Notes: generated by a model from the sequence alone, not told the origin. DNA of 64,000 bases from Thermohalobaculum sp039805905 (GCA_039805905.1 JBDIVM010000003.1:337311-401310); one strand, 5' to 3'; positions 33,291 to 42,586 are shown, numbered from the stretch's first letter. Made by a program: numbers and translations.

Positions 33291-35642
33291 CTACCGGCCG
33301 GGCCCCGTGGCGCGCAGTTCCACCGGCGGGTCGTCGCCCGGATCGCCGGCATCGTGGATCCGGTTTGCCAGCCGAACCGTGAGCAGCATGCCGCTGCCGG
33401 GTTGCATGGCGAGGTCGAAACTGCCGCCTTCCTGTTTGGCGAGGGCGGGGAGCAGACTGTCGGCAAGGGGAACAGCCGGTTTCGCCGTCAGCCCGTCGCC
33501 GGTGCCGCCGGGCAGGACGTTGGCGAAGATGATGATCCACGCCGGTCCGTCGTTCCGGGCGCCAAGCTCGACCATTCGGCCGGGGCTGCACCTGCTGATC
33601 GCTGCAGTTGCCAGGCGAAACACGATCTGGCGCAGGCGGCGGCTGTCGCAAACGGGGTCGCAGTCCGGCCCTGGCGTCGCGACGTGCAGACTGACACCGG
33701 CCTCGGCTGCACGCCTTTCCAGCAGCCGGCCGGTCTGCATCAGGGTCTCGCCGAGCGGCAGGCCGAGATCTTCCTCGTAGGCAGGGTCGATCTCGATCAC
33801 GGCGAGGTCGGTGACCTCGTCGACATTGGCAAGAAGCTGGCGCGCCGCCTCCAGGATGCTCTCTGCGTAGCTGCGCTGACTCTCCGAAAGCGGTCCGAAA
33901 TTCGGATCCGCGATCATCTGGCTGAAGCCGAAAATGGTGTTGAGGGGCGTGCGGAGCCGGTGCGAGATCTGCTCGAGCACCGCGCTGCGCATCTCCTCCG
34001 CCGCCTCCAGCACCTCGTTGCGCTCATGTAGCGCGCGGGAGAAGCGCTCGGTGTCGGTCACGTCGGTGAAGGTGACAAGGGTGGACCCGTCGGGCAAGGG
34101 CGCGAACCGGGCCCGGACGATCCGTCCGCTGCCGAGCGTCAGCCGGGCAGTCCAGGTCTGCCGGATGTCGTCGCTGGTGATGAAGGCGCGCATCCGTGGC
34201 CATACGTCGGTCTCGACCGTGAGCGCCGAGAGGAGCGGCAGCAGCTCGCGGGCGTGGACGGCCTGGCGCACCGACGCCGAGTCGGTGCCCCAGATCGCAT
34301 GGAAGGCGGTGTTGACGAATTGCAGCAGCCCGTCATGGCCGAAGACGGCGAGGCCCTCGTCGAGCCGGTCGAGGGTCGCGCGCCTCAGGTCGATCGAGCG
34401 GCGGAACTGCTGCTCGAGCCGCAGCCGCTCAGTCACGTCGTCGAACATGAAGGCGAGCGAGCCGTGCGGATGGGGGCGGGCGAAAACACGGATGTCCGAC
34501 CCGTCGGCAAGGTGCCACAGCTCCTCGTAATGGGCCGTGTCGGTGTTGTCGAACAGTCCGGTCAGTGCGCTCCGCCAGCGGTGGAAGTCGGCGGTCTCCG
34601 GGATCCGGCGGTTGGCCCGGAGCCGGTCGATGATCTCGCGCAGCGTCGGCCGGTGCGCGAGCCAGGCCGGTTCGAGCTGCCACATCTGCGCCAGCGCCGG
34701 GTTGAACATCGCCAGGGCCTGGTCGCGGTCGAAGATTGCCAGGCCGACGGTCAGATGCGCGAAGGTCTCGGTCATGGTGCGGACGAAGCGGGCCAGATTC
34801 TGCTCGGCGCCGTGGAGTGCCGTGGCATCGACCGCAAGGCCGAAGCTGGTGCCGTCGGGCCCCGGAACCTCGACCGCGTCCAGGGCGATGCTCGCGCCGG
34901 GCACGTCGCCCGGGAACTGCATCCGGAGATGCCGGCTGCGGGGTGTCGCGTCGTCCCGGTCCGCCGCCTCTCCGGACTGGGCGGTGCGGCGCTCGCTGCC
35001 GGCGGCCGCCGCGGCGGTCCGCGCCTCGACGGAGCCGTGACGGTTGGCGACGCGCCCCCGGCTCCAGACGATCCGGCCCGCGCCATCGCGGCACCAGAAG
35101 ATCACCGGCGCGCGCTCGAGCAGCGCCCCGACCCCGGCAAGCGCCGGATCCGGGGCATCGGCGCCAGGACCGTCATCGAGGGGCGCCGGATCGGCCGCGC
35201 CGTCCGGCACTTCCGGCGGTCCGGCCTGCCGCAGCACAAGCTGGATCTGTGCGCCGCGCGGCCGCCCGGCCACCGTGACGGCCGTGCCGTCCGCGCGGCG
35301 GACCGTGCGCGCGAAGGCTGTGCCATTCTGCCGCAACTCGGACAGGCCGGCCGCAATGCCGGCGGCGCCCTGACTGCCGAGGAACGTTGCCAGCAGCTGA
35401 TCGGCATTCCGTCCCGACGGGCTGCTCCCGGCCGCGTCGCCGAGCAGGTTTCCGGCCTCCGGGCTCGCATCGACGACGACCGAGTCCTCGATGACCAGCA
35501 CGATGCCGTCGCTGAGGCGGCCGCGCTCTATGGCGCGGCGCAGCCGCGAACGGAGCCGGGCGACATGCCCGATGAGCGCGATGCAGGCGAGCGCGAGCAG
35601 AAACGCCAGCCCGGTCGCAACCTGTGTCCCTCCGAAGGTCAC
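33291..35642 (-). CDS. PAS-domain histidine-kinase-like protein with degenerate ATPase domain
   Basis: A 783-residue protein with an N-terminal transmembrane helix (residues ~8-28), several PAS-like domains (about residues 45-120, 150-260, 275-390 and 400-510), and a HisKA segment with ISHRLRTPLNTIFGF that keeps the phospho-acceptor His. The following HATPase region is unusual: where kinases have an N-box asparagine it reads RLATAAISRC, and no DxGxG loop is visible (FANVLPGGTGDG). It may therefore not bind ATP normally and could act as an acceptor or scaffold. It lies upstream of tsaE on the same strand, 90 bases away, and has a CtrA-like site in front of it. Confidence 0.75.
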   Translation of the reverse strand: MTFGGTQVATGLAFLLALACIALIGHVARLRSRLRRAIERGRLSDGIVLVIEDSVVVDASPEAGNLLGDAAGSSPSGRNADQLLATFLGSQGAAGIAAGLSELRQNGTAFARTVRRADGTAVTVAGRPRGAQIQLVLRQAGPPEVPDGAADPAPLDDGPGADAPDPALAGVGALLERAPVIFWCRDGAGRIVWSRGRVANRHGSVEARTAAAAAGSERRTAQSGEAADRDDATPRSRHLRMQFPGDVPGASIALDAVEVPGPDGTSFGLAVDATALHGAEQNLARFVRTMTETFAHLTVGLAIFDRDQALAMFNPALAQMWQLEPAWLAHRPTLREIIDRLRANRRIPETADFHRWRSALTGLFDNTDTAHYEELWHLADGSDIRVFARPHPHGSLAFMFDDVTERLRLEQQFRRSIDLRRATLDRLDEGLAVFGHDGLLQFVNTAFHAIWGTDSASVRQAVHARELLPLLSALTVETDVWPRMRAFITSDDIRQTWTARLTLGSGRIVRARFAPLPDGSTLVTFTDVTDTERFSRALHERNEVLEAAEEMRSAVLEQISHRLRTPLNTIFGFSQMIADPNFGPLSESQRSYAESILEAARQLLANVDEVTDLAVIEIDPAYEEDLGLPLGETLMQTGRLLERRAAEAGVSLHVATPGPDCDPVCDSRRLRQIVFRLATAAISRCSPGRMVELGARNDGPAWIIIFANVLPGGTGDGLTAKPAVPLADSLLPALAKQEGGSFDLAMQPGSGMLLTVRLANRIHDAGDPGDDPPVELRATGPGR

Positions 35643-35756
35643 GGTGGTTCCCGGGAAAGTGACGCAACACCATTTCGCCGGCTGCGACCGAGGCCGATGC
35701 AGATGGCCGCAGACGGCTCGGTTTCGAGATAGCCGAGAACACGGGTAACGAACAGT

Positions 35757-35777
35757 GGGTTAATGACCCCTTAACCC
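35757..35777. promoter_or_regulatory. CtrA-like site / inverted repeat between regB and the PAS kinase gene
   Basis: GGGTTAA (35757-35763) and TTAACCC (35771-35777) frame seven bases, giving TTAA-N7-TTAAC, the published CtrA consensus. It lies 115 bases before the PAS kinase start and 7 bases after the regB stop (both minus strand). It could instead act as a transcript-end hairpin for regB, but there is no U tract. CtrA control is inferred. Confidence 0.45.
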
Positions 35778-35783
35778 TTCCCG

Positions 35784-37220
35784 TCAACCGTCCCCGGCAA
35801 AGCGCCGGTTGCGGCCGAGCGGCTGGCGGACGACCGCCTTGGGCATGACAAGCGCATCGGCGGGCCAGACGATCTCGATGATGGCACCCGGCGGATGGGC
35901 AAGTTCGGGCGCGATGCCGGTTCCGGGGCCGCGGCGGTGCCGGTCGTCGCCGCCATTGGCGAAGGCGAGCCGCGCCCCGGTCCGCTCGAGCAGCGTCCGG
36001 GCGATGAACAGGCCGAGCCCCATGCCTTCGTAGCCGTCGGGCTCGTCTTCGCCGGCGTCGTGGCGTTCGACCCGGAGGCGCGTGCTGACATAGGGTTCGC
36101 CGAGGCGCGGCAGGATGTCCGGGCCGAATCCCGGCCCGTCGTCGCCGACCGCGATGCGCAGCTCGCGCTCGCTCTGGTCGATGTCGATCCAGACCGTGCT
36201 GCGGGCGAAGTCGACCGCGTTCTGGATCACGTTGCGCAGGCCGTGTACCAGTTCCGGGCTGCGCGCGAGCAACGGCTGCCGCTCGTCGGCGGCGGCGCCG
36301 TTGACCCGGACGACCAGCTCGCGTCCGCGCTTCCGGTGCGGTGCCGCCGCCTCCTCGATGATCGCCGTGACCGGAGCGCTCTTCACCTGCCGGTCGTCCC
36401 GCCCGCCCTTGGCAAGATCGGCCATGATCGCCCCGCAGCGGTCGGCCTCGCGGCGGATCAGCGCCACGTCCTCCGCCAGCTCGGGCCGCTCCCCGAGTTC
36501 GCGCGCGAGCTCTCCGGCGACCAGCTTGATGGTGGCGAGGGGCGTGCCGAGCTCGTGCGCCGCCGCGGCCGCGATGCCGCCGATGGCGGCGAGCCGCTGC
36601 TCGCGCGCGAGCGCGATTTGCGTGGCGGAAAGCGCCTGGCCCATGGCGTAGGCCTCGACCGTCACCCGCCGGGCATAGACCGAAAGGAAGGTAACGGCGA
36701 TCGCCAGTGCCGCCGAGATCCCCGAGCGGTAGAGCTCGGGCACCTCGAGCTCGGTGCCATCGGCAGCGACGAGCGGCCGGTAGACCACCGACATCAGCGC
36801 CACCGAGGCCATGCCGGCAATGCCGAGCCAGAGCGTGGACTGCAGCCTGAGCGCTGTCGCCGAGATGGTGACCGGGGCGAGGATCAGCACCGCGAAGGGA
36901 TTGTTGAGCCCGCCGGTGACCATGAGCAGGGTGACGAGCTGGCCGAGGTCGAAGAACAGCGATAGCAGTGTCCACCGCTCGCTGAGGCGCTTTCCCGAGG
37001 GATAGACGAGATGGGCGACGATGTTGACCATGGCCGAGGCCGAGATCAGCAGCGCGCAGGTCAGGAGCGGCAGCCGGAAGCCCATCGCCTGACTCGCCAT
37101 CAGCACCGCGAGCGTCTGCCCGGCGATGGCGATCCAGCGGACCACGACGAGCGTCCTGAGCCGGACCCAGTCGCCGCGCGCCTCGGGGTTGAAGAGATAG
37201 CTGCCGCCGGAATCCTGCAT
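35784..37220 (-). CDS. regB: Redox sensor histidine kinase RegB/PrrB
   Basis: A 478-residue membrane sensor kinase that controls photosynthesis, respiration and fixation genes through RegA in alphaproteobacteria. About six hydrophobic helices fill residues 20-190. The quinone-linked motif GGLNNPF lies in the membrane part. The H-box His222 is in AAAAHELGTPL, and Cys262 (EADRCGAI) corresponds to the redox-active Cys265 of R. capsulatus RegB. The ATPase has VIQNAVDFA, DDGPGFG and GMGLGLFIA. ATG37220 matches the family start (SGGSYLFNPEARGDW). It is divergent from senC and regA. Confidence 0.94.
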   Translation of the reverse strand: MQDSGGSYLFNPEARGDWVRLRTLVVVRWIAIAGQTLAVLMASQAMGFRLPLLTCALLISASAMVNIVAHLVYPSGKRLSERWTLLSLFFDLGQLVTLLMVTGGLNNPFAVLILAPVTISATALRLQSTLWLGIAGMASVALMSVVYRPLVAADGTELEVPELYRSGISAALAIAVTFLSVYARRVTVEAYAMGQALSATQIALAREQRLAAIGGIAAAAAHELGTPLATIKLVAGELARELGERPELAEDVALIRREADRCGAIMADLAKGGRDDRQVKSAPVTAIIEEAAAPHRKRGRELVVRVNGAAADERQPLLARSPELVHGLRNVIQNAVDFARSTVWIDIDQSERELRIAVGDDGPGFGPDILPRLGEPYVSTRLRVERHDAGEDEPDGYEGMGLGLFIARTLLERTGARLAFANGGDDRHRRGPGTGIAPELAHPPGAIIEIVWPADALVMPKAVVRQPLGRNRRFAGDG

Positions 37221-37381
37221 GGCGCCGACTATCGCCGGAGCGCCGGGCGAAGGGAAGCGGCGATGCAGCCTTGCTGCGGCCTGACGCCGCGGCCTGAGGG
37301 ATCGGGGCTTGACCCGACGTGCGATCACGCTTTCCTGCCATTGAACCGGGGCAGGGTCCCCGCGATCGTCGGAGAGTCGCA

Positions 37382-37996
37382 ATGCGCAGGGCCGTCATGG
37401 TTCTCGCCGGTGCAACGGCCGTCGCACTTGCGGCGGCGGCGCTCTTCCTCGCCTTCCGCAAGCCCGCCGATGCGCCGCTCTCGCCTGCGGCGGTCAATAT
37501 TGCGGGCGCCGAGATCGGCGGGCCGTTCGAGCTGACCGACCAGCATGGCAACAGGGTGACGAGCGCCGCGGTCATCGACGGCCCGGCGCTGGTCTATTTC
37601 GGCTACACCTTCTGCCCGGACATCTGCCCGGTCGACACGGCTGTGATGGCCTCGGCGGTTGATCTGCTGGCGGCGCAGGGTCATGTTGTGAAGCCGGTCT
37701 TCATCACCATCGACCCGGCGCGGGATACGCCCGAGGCCCTCGCCTATTTCGCCGAGGCGGTCCACCCCGGCATGGTGGCGCTGACCGGCTCCGAGGAGGA
37801 GATCGCGGCCGCTGCGAAGGCCTACAAGGTCTATTACGAGAAGGTCAGCGTCGAGGGATCGGCGGCCGAGTACCTGATGAACCACTCGACCTTCACCTAT
37901 TTCATGATGCCCGACGGCATCCGCGCCCTGTTCCGCAACGGCTTCCCGCCCGAGGAGATGGCCGGCGAGGTCGCGCGGCTCCTCAGCCGCGAGTGA
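37382..37996 (+). CDS. senC: SCO1/SenC/PrrC copper chaperone
   Basis: A 204-residue thioredoxin-fold protein anchored by one N-terminal helix (residues ~5-25). Cys78 and Cys82 (FCPDICP) and His168 (MNHSTFTYF) are the copper-binding residues of the SCO family, which helps assemble the CuA or CuB site of cytochrome oxidase. In Rhodobacter it is encoded with regB and regA, as here. GGAG at 37371-37374 precedes ATG37382. Confidence 0.94.
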   Translation: MRRAVMVLAGATAVALAAAALFLAFRKPADAPLSPAAVNIAGAEIGGPFELTDQHGNRVTSAAVIDGPALVYFGYTFCPDICPVDTAVMASAVDLLAAQGHVVKPVFITIDPARDTPEALAYFAEAVHPGMVALTGSEEEIAAAAKAYKVYYEKVSVEGSAAEYLMNHSTFTYFMMPDGIRALFRNGFPPEEMAGEVARLLSRE

Positions 37997-38228
37997 GCCG
38001 CCGCCCGGACAGATCCGGCCGGTTCATCATCAGGACGCCGACGAGGCGCCACGGGCGCATAGATCCCGGCACGTTGCCGGGGACGTCTGAGTCATGGGAG
38101 TCGCGGATCGGCGCCGCTGCGGCCGAGCGGTTTGACATGCGGCCGGGATGCGGGAAATATCGACCCGAAACGAGAATTGGGGCGACCGCGCAGCGGAACG
38201 CGTTGCGGGCGCCGGCTTGGGGGAAACG

Positions 38229-38780
38229 ATGTCCGATGCGCCCGCCGGGATCGGCAACGACAACTCGCTCCTGGTTCTCGATGATGATGCGTCGTTCCGG
38301 CTGCGCCTGTCGCGCGCCATGGAGAAGCGCGGCTTCGCGCCGGTCATGGCGGAATCGGTGGCCGAGGGGCTGGCGATCACCCGCGCCCGGCCTCCTGCCT
38401 ATGCGGTGATCGACCTCCGGCTGGAGGACGGCAATGGCCTCGACGTGGTCGAGGCGCTGCGCGAGGTCAGGCCCGACAGCCGGGTGATCGTGCTCACGGG
38501 CTACGGCAACATCGCCACGGCGGTCGCCGCGGTGAAGATCGGCGCGGTCGACTATCTGGCCAAGCCGGCGGACGCCGACGATGTCGAGCGGGCGCTGCTC
38601 AGCCGGGGCGAGGAAAAGCCGTCGCCGCCCGAAAATCCGATGTCGGCCGACCGGGTCCGCTGGGAGCACATCCAGCGGGTGTTCGAACTCTGCGACCGCA
38701 ACGTCTCGGAGACCGCGCGCCGCCTCAGCATGCACCGCCGGACGCTCCAGCGGATCCTGGCCAAGCGCAGCCCGAAATAG
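38229..38780 (+). CDS. regA: Redox response regulator RegA/PrrA
   Basis: A 183-residue response regulator, partner of RegB. The receiver domain holds the acidic pocket LVLDDDASF and the phospho-site Asp62 (VIDLRLEDG), with Lys in DYLAKP. A short linker with prolines precedes a Fis-type helix-turn-helix at the end (VSETARRLSMHRRTLQRIL), nearly invariant among RegA/ActR proteins. ATG38229 follows GGGGGAAA. It lies 232 bases after senC; no hvrA gene follows, unlike in Rhodobacter. Confidence 0.96.
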   Translation: MSDAPAGIGNDNSLLVLDDDASFRLRLSRAMEKRGFAPVMAESVAEGLAITRARPPAYAVIDLRLEDGNGLDVVEALREVRPDSRVIVLTGYGNIATAVAAVKIGAVDYLAKPADADDVERALLSRGEEKPSPPENPMSADRVRWEHIQRVFELCDRNVSETARRLSMHRRTLQRILAKRSPK

Positions 38781-38786
38781 CCGGCG

Positions 38787-39386
38787 CTACAGCGCTTTCC
38801 TTGCCGCCAGCGCCGCCGAGATGGTGCCCTCGTCGAGATAGTCGAGTTCACCGCCCACCGGCACGCCCTTGGCGAGCGAGGTGACCGCCGCTCCCGACCC
38901 CTCCAGATACTCGGCGATCACATGCGCCGTGGTCTGGCCGTCGATGGTGGCGCCGACAGCCAGGATCACCTCGACGATCCCTTCCGCCCTGACACGGCCG
39001 GCAAGTTCGGGGATGCGCAGGCTCTCCGGCGTTACCCCGTCGAGCGCCGAAAGCACCCCGCCGAGGACGTGGTAGCGCCCGCGGAACACGGCCGCCCGCT
39101 CCAGCGCCCAGAGATCGGCCACATCCTCGACGACGCAGATGCGTGCGGGATCCCGCCGCGGGTCGGTGCAGATCGCGCATTGTTCGCCGGTGGCGAGATT
39201 GCCGCAGGTCCGGCAGGTGGTCACCTTCTCGGCAACCTCCGCCAGCGCCCGGGCCAGCGGCAGCATCAGCCGCTCGCGCTTCTTCACCAGCGCCAGCGCC
39301 GCGCGCCGGGCCGAGCGGGGACCGAGGCCGGGAAGCTTCGCCATCAGCTCGATCAGCCGCTCGATCTCCGGGCTGCCTCCGGTCAT
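38787..39386 (-). CDS. recR: Recombination protein RecR
   Basis: A 199-residue RecR of the RecFOR loading pathway for RecA at gaps. It has the helix-hairpin-helix LPGLGPRSARRAAL, the zinc finger CRTCGNLATGEQCAIC, and a Toprim domain with ICVVEDVADLWALE. ATG39386 was chosen because the family starts with this stretch; upstream codons in frame are Arg/Ala-rich. It is convergent with regA (6 bases apart). Confidence 0.96.
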   Translation of the reverse strand: MTGGSPEIERLIELMAKLPGLGPRSARRAALALVKKRERLMLPLARALAEVAEKVTTCRTCGNLATGEQCAICTDPRRDPARICVVEDVADLWALERAAVFRGRYHVLGGVLSALDGVTPESLRIPELAGRVRAEGIVEVILAVGATIDGQTTAHVIAEYLEGSGAAVTSLAKGVPVGGELDYLDEGTISAALAARKAL

Positions 39387-39437
39387 GGATGCCGCCCGGA
39401 TCCGGGCGGAAGCCACCTTTCGGGCACTTCCGGCAAG

Positions 39438-40406
39438 TCACCCATCCGCCAGCTCCCGCGCGACCACGCCGGTCAGGCAGCCGACGGCGCCCGCGGCCTT
39501 GCGCAGTTCGCCCGTGGGCGTCTCGACGACCGCGACGCCCAGACCCTCGTAGAAGACCCGCACACGCGGGTTGCCGGCGGGCATCAGGATCCGGCCCGGG
39601 CCGAGCGTGACAAAGTTCAGCGCCTTGTTGTTGTCGGCCTCGTCCTGCTCGGGCAGGAACGCCACATGGTATCCCCGCTCGCGCAGCGCCATGACCGCCG
39701 CATGCGGGGTTCGCCGCGGCCAGGCGATCGCCAGATCCGGGCCGGGGATGCGCAGCATGCCCATCAGGTGCATGGTGCCGAAGGGCAGGTCGACCGCGAT
39801 CAGGTCGCTGCCGAGTTCCGCCATCAGCCCGCCGATCTGCGCGATCGCCTCGTCATTGGTGCGGAGCCCCCGCCCGATGATCGCCGTCTCCGGGTCGAGC
39901 CACATCAGGTCGGCGCCCTCGAAGGTGGCCCGGCCGGTCAGCGTCCGCAGGATCGGCACCCTCGCCCCTGCCAGCGCCGCCGCGACCGCCGCTTCCTCGC
40001 CGGCGCGCACGGTCGAGGCCGGCCGGGCGAGGATCGCACCTTCCGGCGTCATCACGAAGAGATCGGCGCAGAACATGCGGTTCGGGGTCGGGTGCGGCAC
40101 GTCCGGGACCTCGATGACGGCCACACCCTCGGCCCGGTAGGCGTCCGCCATCGCGTCGTGCTCCGCCTGCGCCCGGCCGAGGTCGAGCACATCGAGGAAC
40201 TGGCTCGCATTGACGTCCGAAACCGCGATCTCGGCGCCGGGGCGGCGCAGCAGCACGGCGGTCAGGCGGCGCCACTCGCTGTCGATCCCGCTGGCCGCCC
40301 AGAGCGCGCCGATCTCCTCGGCATGGCTCGCGATGCGCGGCGACCAGCCCTCGCCGCCATAGGCGGCCGTGCCGAAGCTGGATGCCGGTCTGTCCGTGTC
40401 CTTCAT
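39438..40406 (-). CDS. Amidinotransferase-superfamily (arginine deiminase/DDAH-like) enzyme
   Basis: A 322-residue protein of the guanidino-group-modifying pentein superfamily. The likely catalytic residues are the Cys in AAGAVGCLTGVV near the C-terminus, the His in FGTMHLMGML, and the acidic residues in PNRMFCADLFVM and FEGADLMWLD. Family members hydrolyse arginine, methylated arginines or agmatine, or transfer amidino groups. I cannot choose among these from sequence. It stands in a minus-strand run between recR and ybaB, 24 bases after ybaB. Confidence 0.8.
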   Translation of the reverse strand: MKDTDRPASSFGTAAYGGEGWSPRIASHAEEIGALWAASGIDSEWRRLTAVLLRRPGAEIAVSDVNASQFLDVLDLGRAQAEHDAMADAYRAEGVAVIEVPDVPHPTPNRMFCADLFVMTPEGAILARPASTVRAGEEAAVAAALAGARVPILRTLTGRATFEGADLMWLDPETAIIGRGLRTNDEAIAQIGGLMAELGSDLIAVDLPFGTMHLMGMLRIPGPDLAIAWPRRTPHAAVMALRERGYHVAFLPEQDEADNNKALNFVTLGPGRILMPAGNPRVRVFYEGLGVAVVETPTGELRKAAGAVGCLTGVVARELADG

Positions 40407-40430
40407 GCGCTCACCCCCGGGGCGGTCTCA

Positions 40431-40781
40431 TCATCCGAACGGCAGTTTCATGCCCGGCGGCAGCGGCAGGCCCTCGGCCAGCTTCGCAATCTCGGCCTGC
40501 CCGGCCTCGCGGGCATTGCGCGCCGCGTCGTTGACCGCGGCAACGATCAGGTCCTCGAGCACCTCCTTCTCGTGGCTGCCATCGAGCAGCGACGGATCGA
40601 CATTCAGCGCCTTGAGCTCGCCCTGGGCGGTGGCCCTGGCGCGCACCATGCCGGCCCCGGCGCAGCCCTCGGCCTCGATGGCCGCGATGCGCTCCTGCAT
40701 CTCGGCGACCCTGCCCTGCATCTCCTGCGCCTGCTTCATCAGCCGGGCCATGTCTCCCAGGCCACCCAATCCCTTGAGCAT
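40431..40781 (-). CDS. ybaB: YbaB/EbfC-family nucleoid-associated protein
   Basis: A 116-residue YbaB-type DNA-binding protein. It starts MLKGLGGLGDMARLMKQAQ and has the long helix AQEMQGRVAEMQERIAAIEA, typical of the dimeric tweezer fold. It starts 2 bases after the dnaX stop, and the dnaX-ybaB(-recR) order is conserved widely; here the amidinotransferase-like gene is inserted before recR. Confidence 0.93.
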   Translation of the reverse strand: MLKGLGGLGDMARLMKQAQEMQGRVAEMQERIAAIEAEGCAGAGMVRARATAQGELKALNVDPSLLDGSHEKEVLEDLIVAAVNDAARNAREAGQAEIAKLAEGLPLPPGMKLPFG

Positions 40782-40783
40782 GT

Positions 40784-42586
40784 TCAGGTATCCTCCTCGA
40801 ACGGGTCATCCATTCCGTCGCCGCTGTCGATCAGGTCCCCGTCGATCTCGATCGTCTGTGGCCCCGGCTCAGCCTGTTCGGGCTGCCGTTGGCCGCCAAG
40901 AGGCCGGACTTCGCGGAGCTCGGCGCCGGGGAAGACCTCGAGCGCCGCCCGCACCAGCGGATGCGCCGCGGCGCGAAGGCTTGCAGCGGCGCGCTCCGCC
41001 CGCCGCGCTTCGGCGACACTCGGTGCGCCGGGGTCTGAAGTGACAAGGACCGTCCAGCGGGCGCCGGTGAGCTCGCGCAGCCGCCCGGAGAGCCGGCCGG
41101 CGAGGTCGGGACGGGTCCCGGCTTCCGGGTGGAACTCGATCATCCCGGGCCGGAACTGCACCAGACGGACCGCATGCTCGACCTCGTGAAGGAGCCGGAT
41201 GTCGCGCTCGCCGCGCAGGAGTGCCAGCACGTCATCGAAACTCGCATAGGCGGCAAGCTCGGTGGCCGTGCCGGACGCATTGACGACCCGTACGGCGCCG
41301 CCTCCGGTGATCGCGGTCAGCCGGGTCGACGGACCGCCGCCGGGTCGGGGCGAGCCGCCGTCCCGGCCGCCATCGCCGGCGCCCGGGGCCGCCGTGCCGG
41401 CCGGCACCGGGGTCCCCTGGGTCAGCCGGCGCACCAGATCCTCGGGCGGCGGCAGATCGGCGGCGTGGGTGAGGCGGATGACGGCCATCTCAGCCGCCAT
41501 CATCGCGGTCGGCGCCAGCGGCACTTCCTCCATGGCCTTGAGCAGCATCTGCCAGGCGCGGGTCAGCACCCGCATCGAGAGCCGGCCGGCGAGGCCCCGG
41601 CCCCGGCCGCGCTCTCCGGCCGAGACGGTCGGGTCCTCGGCCGCCTCGGGCGAGATCTTGAGCACCGAGATCCAGTGGGTGAGCTCGGCGACGTCGCGCA
41701 GCACCGCCGCCGGATCGGCGCCCTCGGCATACTGCGCCCCGAGCTCGGCGAGCGCACCGCGTGCGTCGCCGCGCATGATCGCCTCGAACAGGTCCATCAC
41801 CCGGCCGCGGTCGGCGAGGCCCAGCATCGACCGCACCTCGGCCGCGCCGATCTCCTGCCCCTGGCCGTTCGCGATCGCCTGGTCGAGCAGCGACAGCGCG
41901 TCCCGCACCGATCCCTCCGCGGCGCGGACCACCAGTGCCAGGGCGTCGTCGGCGATCCGGGCGCCTTCGCGGTCGGCGATGCCGCGGAGATGCGCCAGCA
42001 TCGCCTCGGGTTCGATCCGCCTCAGGTCGAATCGCTGGCAGCGGCTGAGCACGGTCACCGGCACCTTGCGGATCTCGGTGGTGGCGAAGATGAACTTCAC
42101 ATGCGGCGGCGGCTCCTCCAGCGTCTTCAAGAGCGCGTTGAAGGCCGAGGTCGAGAGCATGTGCACCTCATCGACAATGTAGACCTTGTAGCGCGCTGCT
42201 GCCGCCCGGTAGCGCACCGATTCAATGATCTCGCGCACGTCGCCGACGCCGGTGTTCGACGCCGCGTCCATCTCGAGCACGTCGACGTTCCGCCCCTCGG
42301 CGATCGAGACGCAGGCCTCGCAGGTGCCGCAGGGGTCGATGGTCGGCCCGCCCTCGCGCGTGCAGTTCAGCCCCTTGGCGATGATCCGTGCCGTGGTCGT
42401 CTTGCCGACCCCGCGCACGCCGGTCAGGATGAAGGCATGGGCGATCCGGTCGTGGCGGAAGGCGTTGGTGAGGGTCGTCACCATCCCTTCCTGGCCAATC
42501 AGGTCGCGGAAATGCCCGGGCCGGTACTTGCGCGCCAGCACCTGGTACGCGCCGGTTTCCGGGGCTGGCAGATCGGTATCGCTCAT
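40784..42586 (-). CDS. dnaX: DNA polymerase III subunits gamma/tau
   Basis: A 600-residue clamp-loader ATPase. The AAA+ core has Walker A GVRGVGKTT (56-64), a zinc-binding loop (CTREGGPTIDPCGTCEAC), YIVDEVHMLS for motif II, and the sensor FATTEIRKVPVTVLSRC. Domain III and a tau-specific C-terminus follow. I looked for an A-run slippage site as in E. coli and saw none. A divergent Kef-type gene lies on the other side. Confidence 0.95.
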   Translation of the reverse strand: MSDTDLPAPETGAYQVLARKYRPGHFRDLIGQEGMVTTLTNAFRHDRIAHAFILTGVRGVGKTTTARIIAKGLNCTREGGPTIDPCGTCEACVSIAEGRNVDVLEMDAASNTGVGDVREIIESVRYRAAAARYKVYIVDEVHMLSTSAFNALLKTLEEPPPHVKFIFATTEIRKVPVTVLSRCQRFDLRRIEPEAMLAHLRGIADREGARIADDALALVVRAAEGSVRDALSLLDQAIANGQGQEIGAAEVRSMLGLADRGRVMDLFEAIMRGDARGALAELGAQYAEGADPAAVLRDVAELTHWISVLKISPEAAEDPTVSAGERGRGRGLAGRLSMRVLTRAWQMLLKAMEEVPLAPTAMMAAEMAVIRLTHAADLPPPEDLVRRLTQGTPVPAGTAAPGAGDGGRDGGSPRPGGGPSTRLTAITGGGAVRVVNASGTATELAAYASFDDVLALLRGERDIRLLHEVEHAVRLVQFRPGMIEFHPEAGTRPDLAGRLSGRLRELTGARWTVLVTSDPGAPSVAEARRAERAAASLRAAAHPLVRAALEVFPGAELREVRPLGGQRQPEQAEPGPQTIEIDGDLIDSGDGMDDPFEEDT

